From: Silvibacterium acidisoli
Lineage (GTDB): Bacteria; Acidobacteriota; Terriglobia; Terriglobales; Acidobacteriaceae
DNA: 64,000 bases
Reading direction: 5' to 3'
Assembly: GCA_022870745.1 (NCBI GenBank)
Contig: CP085323.1
Coordinates: 1,364,001-1,428,000, forward strand
In this document: positions 32,879-41,652 of the stretch, in pieces
Position numbering within the stretch: the stretch's first letter is position 1
Layout: every line of letters starts with the position of its first letter
Notes under the pieces: model-generated
What the model saw: the letters and a program-made list of their open reading frames with translations, nothing else
Database searches by the model: none
Told to the model about the DNA's origin: nothing
Position numbers and translations under genes: made by a program

Positions 32879-34000
32879 ATGATGAGCACTGAAGTTTTGT
32901 TCAAGCCGCTGCTAGTCAACAACCTTGAACTGAAGAACAGAATCGTCCTGCCGGCGATGAGCCGTGAATCAAGCCCCGGCGGTATTCCGAACGACGCTAC
33001 GACCGAATACTACCGCCAGCGTGCCGCTGGCGGTACTGGCCTGATTATCACAGAGGGATCGGCCATCGACCGGAAAGCGGCTATCAATAACGTCGACATG
33101 CCGAACCTCTACGAGCCCGCTGCAATCGAAGGCTGGAAGAAGACAGTCAATGCGGTACACCAGGCAGGGGCGAAAATTGCCTCACAGATTTGGCACCAAG
33201 GAATCTCGCGCAAAAACGGTACAGGGCCCTATCCAGACGCACCGACCGAAGGGCCAAGCGCTTTCGGTGCGGATTCTGTTGAGATGTCGGAAGAGGACAT
33301 CGCCGACACGGTCGATGCCTTTGCGAAGGCAGCGAAGATTGCCCAGGACATCGGCTACGACGCGGTCGAAGTCCATGGCGCTCACGGCTTCCTCGTCGAT
33401 CAATTCCTCTGGGAGAAGACGAATCGCCGGTCGGACGCCTACGGTGGGAGTATCGAGAAACGCACGAAGTTTGCAACCGAGGTCATCCGCGCAATGCGGA
33501 AGAGTGTTGGTCCGTCATTTCCGATCATGCTCAGGTTCTCCCAATTCAAAATGGAAGACGTTACGGCGAAGCTCGCGCAGTCGCCGCAGGAACTGGCGAC
33601 CTTGCTGGAGCCAATCTCAGCCGCTGGCGTCGATATCTTTCACGCATCGACCCGCCGCTATTGGGAACCAGAGTTTGAAGGATCGGATCTCAACATTGCT
33701 GGCTGGACGAAGAAGATCACCGGTAAGACGACGATCTCGATTGGGTCCGTGGGATTGAGCGGTGCAGACGTCTTCGGTTCGCTACAGGGAGAAACTACGA
33801 CGGTTGGCGATCTCTCGAATCTGATAGATCGTATGGGGGCCAATGAATTCGACCTCGTAGCTATTGGCCGGGCGCAGGTCAACGATCCTGAGTGGACCAA
33901 CAAAGTGAGGGAGGGCCGTTTCTCCGAATTGACCCCCTTTACGAAAGAGTCTCTAAAGAATCTTGGCGGGGCAGAAATCAAGCCAATCACCAGAAACTAG
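32879..34000 (+). CDS. OYE-type NADH:flavin oxidoreductase
   Basis: 373 residues from the ATG at 32879. An Old Yellow Enzyme TIM barrel with FMN: LKNRIVLPAMSRESS, QIWHQGI, GYDAVEVHGAHGFLVDQFLW (active-site His pair replaced here by HGAHG), NRRSDAYGGS and the C-terminal NEFDLVAIGRAQVNDPEW. OYEs reduce activated alkenes and nitro compounds with NAD(P)H. A remnant of a related gene lies at 10916-11062. Confidence 0.93.
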   Translation: MMSTEVLFKPLLVNNLELKNRIVLPAMSRESSPGGIPNDATTEYYRQRAAGGTGLIITEGSAIDRKAAINNVDMPNLYEPAAIEGWKKTVNAVHQAGAKIASQIWHQGISRKNGTGPYPDAPTEGPSAFGADSVEMSEEDIADTVDAFAKAAKIAQDIGYDAVEVHGAHGFLVDQFLWEKTNRRSDAYGGSIEKRTKFATEVIRAMRKSVGPSFPIMLRFSQFKMEDVTAKLAQSPQELATLLEPISAAGVDIFHASTRRYWEPEFEGSDLNIAGWTKKITGKTTISIGSVGLSGADVFGSLQGETTTVGDLSNLIDRMGANEFDLVAIGRAQVNDPEWTNKVREGRFSELTPFTKESLKNLGGAEIKPITRN

Positions 34001-34086
34001 GTATCTCAAATTACAACGTTTTCATCGTGCCTGGACGCTGAATGTTTCGTGAGCGTACAGGCACCTGATATTTGCGGCCGAATCAT

Positions 34087-34108
34087 ATAGAGTGTTGCGA
34101 TAATCTAA
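34087..34108. promoter_or_regulatory. 22-bp ATAG-N14-CTAA site, copy 5 (before tetR)
   Basis: ATAGAG-N8-TAATCTAA, 24 bases before the second TetR gene. Contains a TAATCT box. Consistent with self-regulation by that TetR protein. Confidence 0.55.
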
Positions 34109-34131
34109 GATACGAGGCCCGTGAGCAGCCA

Positions 34132-34725
34132 ATGAAAAAATCACGTGAGGAAACGGCGCAGACCAGGGAACATATTCTCAAGACTGCGTCCCAGGAGTTC
34201 CGCCGCGGTGGTATAGCCAATACCGGGGTTGCGGATGTCATGGCGGCCGCGGGGCTTACCCAGGGCGGCTTCTATCGTCATTTTGAGTCCAAGGATGCCC
34301 TCGTAAAAGAAGCGTTGGACTCGTCGATCGAGGATTTACGTACCTGGATTCTTTCATCGTTCGGTCGGCGTCACGGCAAATCCGCTCTCGTAGCTGCCAT
34401 TGAGGACTATCTTTCGCTCGAACACCGAAAAAGTACAGCCGATGGCTGCCCCTTCGTTGCGCTAGGCAGTGAGATTGCCCGTGAGAGTCGCGATGTGCGG
34501 GATGTCGCTACAGCAGGCTTGAACCAAGTAATTGATGACCTTGCACAGCACATGGATGGATTGACACCATCGGCTGGCAAAAAGGAGGCATCAGTTATTC
34601 TCTCCACTATGATTGGCGCCATGACAGTCGCACGCCTTGTCTCTGATGAATCCCTATGCGCGTCCGTTTTGGCGCAAGCCAGAAAGAGTTTGGTCGATCG
34701 CGTAAATCAGCTTTTACCGACATAG
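34132..34725 (+). CDS. TetR-family transcriptional regulator
   Basis: 197 residues from the ATG at 34132. Helix-turn-helix GVADVMAAAGLTQGGFYRHFESK, then a helical domain with DGCPFVALGSEIARESRDV. Paralogue of the regulator at 13729. It ends the second redox module and is the best candidate reader of the shared 22-bp sites. Confidence 0.92.
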   Translation: MKKSREETAQTREHILKTASQEFRRGGIANTGVADVMAAAGLTQGGFYRHFESKDALVKEALDSSIEDLRTWILSSFGRRHGKSALVAAIEDYLSLEHRKSTADGCPFVALGSEIARESRDVRDVATAGLNQVIDDLAQHMDGLTPSAGKKEASVILSTMIGAMTVARLVSDESLCASVLAQARKSLVDRVNQLLPT

Positions 34726-34735
34726 GCACCAAACG

Positions 34736-35000
34736 CTGCAGCCCTGCTCTCATCGAGATAGCAGCCCCGGTCCGTACCAGTCTGTCAGATGCCACCTCCA
34801 TACGCCACTCTGTGAGATAGTCCAACGGCGATTTACCGACCGTCTCTCTGAACTTGCTGGCGAAGCTCGTCCGAGACATTTCCGCCCGTTGATACAAAGA
34901 CTGAACCGTCCAGCGGAATCCCGGCGCTCATCATGCATCGCCGTAAGAGCCAGACGCATGCATTGGTCCCGCGGAGCAAATAGCCAGCCGATGCTGCCGC
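34736..35000 (-). pseudogene. AraC-family regulator remnant
   Basis: Two minus-strand frames join to an AraC C-terminal domain: GWLFAPRDQCMRLALTAMHDE in one frame, then EMSRTSFASKFRETVGKSPL and DYLTEWRMEVASDRLVRTG in another, with a shift near 34890. The second recognition helix is lost where the sequence meets the TetR gene. Limits approximate. Confidence 0.7.
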
Positions 35001-35071
35001 TTGGCGGCGCCCGCGCGATCATAGGGCTTCTTGGAAGTATTCCGCCTCTTTCCGGTACTTAAAGTAGTGAG

Positions 35072-35090
35072 AACAGGCCAATGCGCTCAT
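35072..35090 (+). repeat. Dispersed repeat, copy 2 of 3
   Basis: Identical to 6703-6721 over 19 bases, with further similarity downstream (CTCAACGAGTGGATTGGCGA). In one frame the extended copy reads GQCAHAELNEWIGDCA, so it may be a scrap of a coding sequence. It lies between the AraC remnant and the ADOP gene. Confidence 0.7.
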
Positions 35091-35229
35091 GCAGAGCTCA
35101 ACGAGTGGATTGGCGACTGTGCATAGATGGGAATGATCGCTCGAGACGGGAGTATTTCTCATTAGCTATTTGCGTAACAAGGACCAAAGGCCATCTTGAC
35201 CGTCAGCGAATCTGTGTCGAACAGTTCAT

Positions 35230-37947
35230 CTACTCTGCTCGCAACGCCCGCGCAGGATCCACGGAAGCAGCCCGCTGCGCTGGAATTATTCCAGCAGCGC
35301 AAGCTGCCACCAGCAAAGCCCCAATCGCTACAGCCAGCGCGCCGCCGCTCACAGTTGTCAGCTCGTACAGCTGCGACCTCACTAGCGTCACTCCGTAATA
35401 GGCCACTGGAATCCCGATTAAGATACCGAGCACTGTCTGCAGCAGAGCGCTGCACATCACCATCGCCACCACGCCGCCGCGATGAGCCCCCAGCGCCATC
35501 CGTATGCCGATCTCGGTCGTCCGCCGCGCAACCGCATACGAGGTTACGCCATACAGCCCCACCGTCGCCAGCAGCAGTGCCAACCCGCCAAACAGCGTCA
35601 TCAGCGTCGCCAGCATTCGCTCATGCGTGAACTGGTCCGCAATCTGCGCATCGAATCTCTCAAACTTCTGTAACGCCAGGTTCGGATTAATTCCCATCAG
35701 CGTCCGCCCGGCAATTTGCTCCATGTCACTCACCGGATAGGACGTCTCAAGGACAATAGCGCCGGCATACCCTGCCTCGGATGGCTGCGTCAGCGCGCCA
35801 AAGTACATGGGGTGCGCTCCGATCTTGCGTACGTCAGTGTATGACGTTCCCTGCACCACGCCTGCGATCTCGTAGGGCGTGGCGGCATTCCCTCCTGCAA
35901 TAAAGCGGTGTCCGATCGGGTTCTCTCCCGGCTTGAAGATCGCCTTGACGAAGTCCTCGTTCACCACCGCAACGTGCGGCGTTGTTGCCGTGTCCTGCGC
36001 GGTGATTCCACGCCCCATCAGAACGCGAGTCCCCACCGAATCGAAATACTCCGGATTCACAATGATGTTCGTGGCATCCCGGTATACGTCCTGCTGTCCC
36101 ACTAGTTGAATTCCGTAGCCGTCGTTGTTACCTTCCATCGGAGTGAAGGTGCTCACCCCGACCTTTACCACGCCTGGAATCGCATGAAACCGATCCTCAA
36201 GCGTCCGGTAGAGTGCAGCTACCTGATCGTCCTTGTAGCCGGCCGCCTGTGCGTTGATATGAACGATGTAACGATTCTTCGATTCCAGCTTCATGTCCGC
36301 ATGCTGCAGCCTGCCCAGGCTTTGCGCGAAGAGTCCGGCGCCCACCAGCAGTACGACCGACAATGCCGCCTGTAGCACCACCAGCGTGCGCTGCAGCAGT
36401 GAAGCTCCGCCCGCCGTCGTTCGCGCCCCGCTACGCAGCACATCCGCCGGAGCAGCCTTCGCGCCCATCAGCGCCGGTGCTACACCAAACATGACACCCG
36501 TCAGCATCGACACACCCAGCGCAAACCACAGTACCTCCAGTGACGGACTCGCACTGATCGACACATGCTGCTCTCCCGGAAACGCAAGCATTAGTAGCAG
36601 CCTCGCCCCACCATACGACACCGCCAGCGCCGCAGCCCCGCCCATCCCCGCCAACAACAGGCTCTCCGTCAGCAACTGCCGAACAATCCTCCCCCGCATT
36701 GCGCCCAGAGCCGTCCGCACGCTCATCTCTGCCTTCCGTCCCATCCCGCGCACCAGCAGCAGATTGGCCATGTTCGCGCACGCAATCAGCAGCACCAATC
36801 CGCTGATCCCCAGCAGCAGCTTCAGGTTGGAAGCGTAGTCCTTCTGCATCGACTGCGTGCCTGCCCCACCGGCCGTCAGTACTAAATGTGTCTTAGCGAT
36901 ATCCGCGGCTGTAAACTCAGGATCTGTCGAGTGCACTTGCTTGAGTTCCGCGCTCAACTTCTCCTGCAACGGCCCCAGCGCTGTTCCCGGCTTTACGCGC
37001 CCGATGATATCCAGCCAATTCTGCGTCGGATCACGGAAGCCCTTTCCCCCTGCCTGGTCGGGTATCGTTGCTATCGGCAGGTAGAAATCCGGTGGCGTAC
37101 TCGATATGCGATCTCCATAGAAACCTTCAGGCGCCACGCCCACCACCGTCACCGGCCTCGTGTTCATCCAGAAGGTGCTGCCGACTACCGAAGCATCGCT
37201 GTTGTAGGCGTCCTTCCATGTCACATAACTCATCACTGCAATCACGGGTGCACCAGCAACATCATCCGCGTCGGAAAGCAGCCGTCCGGCTGCAGCGCGC
37301 AGCCCGAACATGCGGAAGTAGTTCCCGGAGACAAACTCGCCCATCCGTGGCTTTGCCACCTCCTGGCTTCCATCACGCCGCATCACCACAGGCCGATACT
37401 CAAACCCCGCCTGCATCGCCGCGAGCTCTTCAAACTCCGGCGTGTTCTTCTTCATCTGTTCATAGGTGTCGGTTGAAAACATGCTGTAGTCCCCGTTGTG
37501 CCACGTGTTGGGCCCGGAGTTCTGGCAACAGTCAGCCCAATCACCCACCCGCACCAGCAGCTTTGGGTCTGTCACCGGCAGGTGCTTCAGCAGCACTGCA
37601 TGCACCAGAGTAAAGATCGCCGCATTCGCTCCAATCCCCAATGCCAGCATCAACACCGCCGCCGCTGTAAATCCTGGCGTCTTCCACAACTGCCGCAACG
37701 CAAACCGCACATCCCGTATAAGACTCTCCAGCCAACCCCACCCCCAGGCCGTATAGCTCCTCTCGCGAATCAGCGTCGCATTCCCAAATTTCTGATAAGC
37801 CGCCCGCCGTGCCGCCGCTGCATGCAACCCCTGCTCCGCATGCTCCTGCTCCCGAAGCTCCAGGTGCAGGCGCATCTCCTCCTCCAACTCCGCCTGGAAC
37901 CGTCGCCCACGAAACAACATCCGCAACCGCCGCATCAACTCGCCCAT
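35230..37947 (-). CDS. ADOP-type MacB/FtsX permease, second copy
   Basis: 905 residues with the same layout as the gene at 25517: soluble N-terminal segment (LEEEMRLHLELREQEHAEQGL), first helix (FTAAAVLMLALGIGANAAIFTLVHAVLL), core domain, triple helix block, second core, and final FtsX block ending IIPAQRAASVDPARALRAE. Third-position GC is visibly higher than in the flanking genes. Starts 12 bases after its padR. Substrate unknown. Confidence 0.93.
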   Translation of the reverse strand: MGELMRRLRMLFRGRRFQAELEEEMRLHLELREQEHAEQGLHAAAARRAAYQKFGNATLIRERSYTAWGWGWLESLIRDVRFALRQLWKTPGFTAAAVLMLALGIGANAAIFTLVHAVLLKHLPVTDPKLLVRVGDWADCCQNSGPNTWHNGDYSMFSTDTYEQMKKNTPEFEELAAMQAGFEYRPVVMRRDGSQEVAKPRMGEFVSGNYFRMFGLRAAAGRLLSDADDVAGAPVIAVMSYVTWKDAYNSDASVVGSTFWMNTRPVTVVGVAPEGFYGDRISSTPPDFYLPIATIPDQAGGKGFRDPTQNWLDIIGRVKPGTALGPLQEKLSAELKQVHSTDPEFTAADIAKTHLVLTAGGAGTQSMQKDYASNLKLLLGISGLVLLIACANMANLLLVRGMGRKAEMSVRTALGAMRGRIVRQLLTESLLLAGMGGAAALAVSYGGARLLLMLAFPGEQHVSISASPSLEVLWFALGVSMLTGVMFGVAPALMGAKAAPADVLRSGARTTAGGASLLQRTLVVLQAALSVVLLVGAGLFAQSLGRLQHADMKLESKNRYIVHINAQAAGYKDDQVAALYRTLEDRFHAIPGVVKVGVSTFTPMEGNNDGYGIQLVGQQDVYRDATNIIVNPEYFDSVGTRVLMGRGITAQDTATTPHVAVVNEDFVKAIFKPGENPIGHRFIAGGNAATPYEIAGVVQGTSYTDVRKIGAHPMYFGALTQPSEAGYAGAIVLETSYPVSDMEQIAGRTLMGINPNLALQKFERFDAQIADQFTHERMLATLMTLFGGLALLLATVGLYGVTSYAVARRTTEIGIRMALGAHRGGVVAMVMCSALLQTVLGILIGIPVAYYGVTLVRSQLYELTTVSGGALAVAIGALLVAACAAGIIPAQRAASVDPARALRAE

Positions 37948-37959
37948 CGGCTCATCTCC

Positions 37960-38289
37960 TCACGTCGTCTGGATCACCCGCGTAATCGCGCCCATCACGC
38001 GCTCAAACTGTGACACCTCCACCGCCAGCCGCTTCCGCCCCGCCGCCGTCAGCTTGTAATACCGCGCCCGCCGATTTCCCGCCGTCACACCCCACTCCGC
38101 GGTCACCCAACCCTTGATGAGCATCCGCTGCAACGCCGGGTACAGCGATCCCTCTTCTACCTGGAGCACCTCGTCCGAACTCTGCTGAATCGAATTTGCG
38201 ATCTCATACCCATGCAGCACTCCATAGCGGGCCAGCGTCTTAAGAATCAGCAGATACAGCGTTCCCGGCGGAATCTCATCCCGTTGCAT
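37960..38289 (-). CDS. PadR-family transcriptional regulator, second copy
   Basis: 109 residues: PPGTLYLLILKTLARYGVLHGYEIA, then VEEGSLYPALQRMLIKGW and RARYYKLTAAGRKRL, the standard PadR winged helix, with a C-terminal dimer helix. Precedes an ADOP permease as in the 28-kb pair. Likely self-repressed through the two CATAG-N5-CTATG sites upstream. Confidence 0.93.
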   Translation of the reverse strand: MQRDEIPPGTLYLLILKTLARYGVLHGYEIANSIQQSSDEVLQVEEGSLYPALQRMLIKGWVTAEWGVTAGNRRARYYKLTAAGRKRLAVEVSQFERVMGAITRVIQTT

Positions 38290-38317
38290 GCAACACCCCT
38301 AACCACACAAAAGCCCT

Positions 38318-38369
38318 TGACATAGCCAAACTATGCCAAAACCTTATTGCCATAGGTAGACTATGTCAA
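38318..38369 (-). promoter_or_regulatory. Tandem CATAG-N5-CTATG operators and padR promoter (38.3 kb)
   Basis: CATAG (38321-38325) and CTATG (38331-38335) form one inverted repeat; CATAG (38351-38355) and CTATG (38361-38365) form a second, centres 30 bp apart. The block is also framed by TTGACATAG and CTATGTCAA. On the minus strand TTGACA (38369-38364) and TAAGGT, 17 bases apart, give a promoter overlapped by the second site. Confidence 0.72.
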
Positions 38370-38474
38370 TTGTTTTTTTGTCGCTACTTCGGATACTGGT
38401 GAGCATAAGCCAGGGTCGATGCCGAGTCGGCTTTCACCAAGCAATTCAGTCGGATTCAGTTCAATTGTTGACTT

Positions 38475-38491
38475 CAGGCCAATGCGCTCAT
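38475..38491 (+). repeat. Dispersed repeat, copy 3 of 3
   Basis: CAGGCCAATGCGCTCAT, matching 17 of 19 bases of the other copies. It sits in the gene-poor stretch between the second padR and the glyoxalase/AbiE remnants. Confidence 0.65.
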
Positions 38492-38599
38492 CGACCAAGG
38501 CCAATGTCGCTCTCGGATCATTAGTCCCGTTGAACGCCATTCACATCCGTAAGCGATAACTGGCGAGAATCCGACTTCACAGAACTTATCCGGTCTGGG

Positions 38600-38705
38600 T
38601 GCGGTTCGGCGATTTCGATTTTCTTGAACCTCACTACAACGTGGGGCTTCCTTGGGACAATTGAAGAAGAGTTGATTGCCATCGGGATCGTCGATTATGA
38701 GAACC
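38600..38705 (-). pseudogene. Glyoxalase/VOC-type fragment
   Basis: On the minus strand, one frame from 38705 reads GVLIIDDPDGNQLFFNCPKE, the classic C-terminal DPDGN motif of glyoxalase/bleomycin-resistance (VOC) proteins. The rest is absent. It is joined directly to the broken AbiEii gene, marking a deletion junction. Confidence 0.65.
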
Positions 38706-39184
38706 CCATTTCCTCAAGTCCGGGGACCTGCGGATCAACAAAGTCGATTCCGCCTGTCCCTGCTGGCCCCAGATCGACATCAATCGTCTGCCACGATCGG
38801 GTTTGGTAGCGCACGGCAAGTTCGAGACGGACAGTATCAATTCTCTCCATCGTGATGGGTTTGGCCTTTACTTCAAACAAGAAGTCATCGAAGCCCAAAG
38901 CCACTGCGTTTTGGAAACGTGTGAATCGCTCTGCGCTCTCACCGGCCATCCCAATATCAAGGCCCTTCGTTGCCCGCGCACTCTCGGCAAAGCGAAGCTC
39001 CATCGCAACGCCGCCTTTGAGGTAGCAATTATCCAGAATGACTTCAGAGACAGCCCGTTACAACACTCCGCAGACAGCCAGAAACGAGACCCAACCACGG
39101 AGGCGCTCCTGATCGAGACCTTCCTGTATTGCAATCCGGGACAGCGTTTTGGGAAGAGCTTCGCGTTTAGGAGGCACTTGAAGT
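38695..39184 (-). pseudogene. AbiEii/AbiGii-type nucleotidyltransferase toxin, broken
   Basis: Minus-strand frame GTG PPKREALPKTL...IAIQEGLDQERLRGW..., with an in-frame TAA at 39060-39058 (a CAA-to-TAA change would explain it), then LKGGVAMELRFAESARATKGLDIG, the nucleotidyltransferase G-G-T/R-x-D core, and DFLFEVKAKPITMERID. It stops at 38695 where it runs into the VOC scrap, so the C-terminal half is lost. In intact AbiE systems this is the toxin. Confidence 0.75.
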
Positions 39185-39781
39185 CCTTGTGTTGGTTTGT
39201 TTCGTTAGGCCGTGTGCCCATTTATTCATTAGGGCAGTCAATTGTTTGGCATCCGCCTGCTTCAGAAGTCCTTTTTTGTCGCGTCCGTCATTGCTTGACG
39301 AGCCACGCCTACGCGCTTGGTGTCCTCGAGAACATCAACGACGGTTCGCTCTACTGAAGTCACCGGAATTCTTTCATGCTCATTGATCCCCTCAGGACTG
39401 ATGTCCGCATGATGAATGATGATCCATTTGAGGCGCTTGCGTCTGAGGCGCGCTGTCACAAGTACGGTGATGTGGACTTTTGCAGGGTTGGCATCGGATA
39501 TGCCGTATAAGAGCAGTGCAGTCTCGTGAGATACGAGGACTGAAGTAGGACCGCCACTCGCTTTTTGCCCACAGCACCGCCTCTCTATATTGAGCCAGCC
39601 GGTCTACTGGGTAGTGCCAGATGCGGTATCCCCCCCTGCTCACCCGTTCTAGCCGACCACGCTGAGCGAGGCGCACGAGTACTGAATCGGCAATACCGGC
39701 TTCGCGGGCCTCCTTCGAGGTAAGAAGACCGTCTCGCATCTCTGCAAGTGCATAGAGTTCGTCCATTCGTGTGGAAGGCAT
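39184..39781 (-). pseudogene. AbiEi-type antitoxin gene with two frameshifts
   Basis: Starts MPSTRMDELYALAEMRDGLL at 39781 with the winged helix (ADSVLVRLAQRGRLERVSRG-GYR). Near 39555 the frame shifts; the next frame continues GPTSVLVSHETALLLYGISD and VTARLRRKRLKWIIIHHADI. A second shift in an A-run near 39285 leads to GLLKQADAKQLTALMNKW and a stop near 39184, overlapping the toxin start. AbiEi proteins are autoregulating antitoxins of type IV systems; this one is dead. Confidence 0.78.
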
Positions 39782-39926
39782 ACGCCTAGTACGCGTCGCA
39801 CCAGTTTGCTATGTCAATTTAGTTCCACTATCGAATGAAATTGACCCTTTGGCTGAGCGCGAGGATGAGGTATGTTTCGATGGAAAAATCCAACTGGACT
39901 TATCGCGTTGGCGTAGCTGAGCAGCC

Positions 39927-41528
39927 TCAGCGCCACCACACACTGAATGCAATTGAGACCACGAGAAGAAGCGAGGCCAGCAGCCAGAGCCATCGCTCAT
40001 CGCCTAGTGTTTTGACGCTTCCCCGGCCGAGGAGAGCGCGAGGCGGTGGTGTGGATTCATCAGGGCGAGGCTCCGGCACAGCCAGCCCGACCAGCATCGC
40101 CGTCAGAAAGGCATAGATGGAGGCGTGGAAGTCGGCATTCATTGTGCTCCCATAGACGAGCCAGTGGCGCGACGACGCGATGAGATGCAGGAGCGAGACG
40201 ACAATGCCAGCCGACAAACCGAGAATAGCGCCGCGTTTCCCTACCCTGCGCGTGCTGATGCCGAGCAGAAAGATCGCCCAGAACGGCGCACCGAAGATGG
40301 AGAAGATCAGCTGCAGATGCTCCATCAGGTCGCGAAAGAGAAAACTCAGGTAGGACGAGAGAAGGCTGACTGCCATCGCCGCCACCATGCTCCATCGGCC
40401 GACAGCCAGGTAGTGGCTCTCACTTTTTCCCGGCCGAAGCCGCGAGCGATAGATATCCTGCGTAGCGATCGAAGCGAATGCCGAGATATTCGCGGCAAGT
40501 CCGGACATGAGGCTGGCTGCAAGTGCGAGCAATCCCAGCATCAGCAAGGTAGGCGAATACAGCGCTTTCATCACTGTCGGCAATGCCGCGTCGAAGCGCT
40601 GCGCTCCTTCCAACTGGGGAAACAGCGCCGCACATGCGAGGCCTGGCACTACGACTACCAGCGCGAAGAGTAGCTTTCCGAACCCAGCCCACAGAGGCAC
40701 GCTGCGCCCGGCCTGCTCCGTGCGCGCGCAGAATGCCCTCTGCATTTGCACAAAGTCAGTGCACCAGTATCCGAAGGCAAGAACGAATCCCAACCCAAAG
40801 ACAGTGCCGATTACATCGAGCGGCGCCGAGGTGGATACTATCGGCATGGCCTTCCACAAATGAGCTTTCATACTTGGGATTTGGATCGCCCCATGCGCGA
40901 AGAGCAGCGCACTTTTGATGGCCAGCGGGACGAGTCCGACCAGAATCACGCCTAGCTGAAAAACCTCGTTATAAACGGTCGCGCGCAGTCCGCCCAGCAG
41001 CACATACGCCAGCACAATTGACGCGCAACTGACGATGCTCGTGCGGTAGCTAATACCGAAGAAGACCCCAAGGACCTGCGCCATAGCGTACAGACTGATG
41101 CCGGCGGTAAACACGGCTATAACGGCAGAGGTTGCGGCATTGATGATTCGCATTTCCGGCCCATAGCGTTCTTCAAGAAAGTGGGGGACGCTGAGTGCGC
41201 CGCTGCGCCGATAGATAGGCATCATCCAGAGTGCGAGGAAGATCATCGCCGGAATCGCGCCAATCAGGTAGAAGTGGAAGGCCTGGGCTCCATACTGATC
41301 GGCAACTGCACTCAGACCGATGATTTCTAGCGCTCCGCAGTTTGCTGCCAGATAAGCTGCAACGACAATCCAGGTTGGTAAGGAGTGCGTTGCGTTCAGG
41401 TAGGAATTCGCGGTCTGCCCCCGTCTCCTAGCGATCCAGCCGAGCACAAGTGTCGATGCGAAATATGCGGTAATGAGTGCAAGACCCAAGCGAAAAGGTT
41501 CCCTCTGCGTTCCAGGAGATGCTTCCAC
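39927..41528 (-). CDS. Sodium:solute symporter (SSS) family transporter
   Basis: About 533 residues with 13 or more membrane helices. Helix 1 is LGLALITAYFASTLVLGW; LPTWIVVAAYLAANCGALEIIG and VLAYVLLGGLRATVYNEVFQ match SSS signatures, including the GG-x-x-A/x-x-T-D/E loop. The open frame continues to 41729, but this would overlap the divergent GH2 gene; GTG at 41528 gives a normal short N-terminus though its ribosome site is weak. Likely imports a sugar or related solute for the neighbouring GH2 enzyme. Confidence 0.88.
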   Translation of the reverse strand: MEASPGTQREPFRLGLALITAYFASTLVLGWIARRRGQTANSYLNATHSLPTWIVVAAYLAANCGALEIIGLSAVADQYGAQAFHFYLIGAIPAMIFLALWMMPIYRRSGALSVPHFLEERYGPEMRIINAATSAVIAVFTAGISLYAMAQVLGVFFGISYRTSIVSCASIVLAYVLLGGLRATVYNEVFQLGVILVGLVPLAIKSALLFAHGAIQIPSMKAHLWKAMPIVSTSAPLDVIGTVFGLGFVLAFGYWCTDFVQMQRAFCARTEQAGRSVPLWAGFGKLLFALVVVVPGLACAALFPQLEGAQRFDAALPTVMKALYSPTLLMLGLLALAASLMSGLAANISAFASIATQDIYRSRLRPGKSESHYLAVGRWSMVAAMAVSLLSSYLSFLFRDLMEHLQLIFSIFGAPFWAIFLLGISTRRVGKRGAILGLSAGIVVSLLHLIASSRHWLVYGSTMNADFHASIYAFLTAMLVGLAVPEPRPDESTPPPRALLGRGSVKTLGDERWLWLLASLLLVVSIAFSVWWR

Positions 41529-41652
41529 GAGCTTACCCGACCGGTAGAGTTTTCGTACTACGGCGGCGGGCGGCGATTGTCCTCCCAGCGAGCCATTTCT
41601 TCCCACAAATAAAGGGCGTAGCTTATAAAGGAGCTTTCGGCCAAGGACAACC

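Noticed and set aside
38600-39781. A working AbiE toxin-antitoxin system
   Set aside because: Two frameshifts, a nonsense codon and a lost toxin C-terminus leave neither gene intact.
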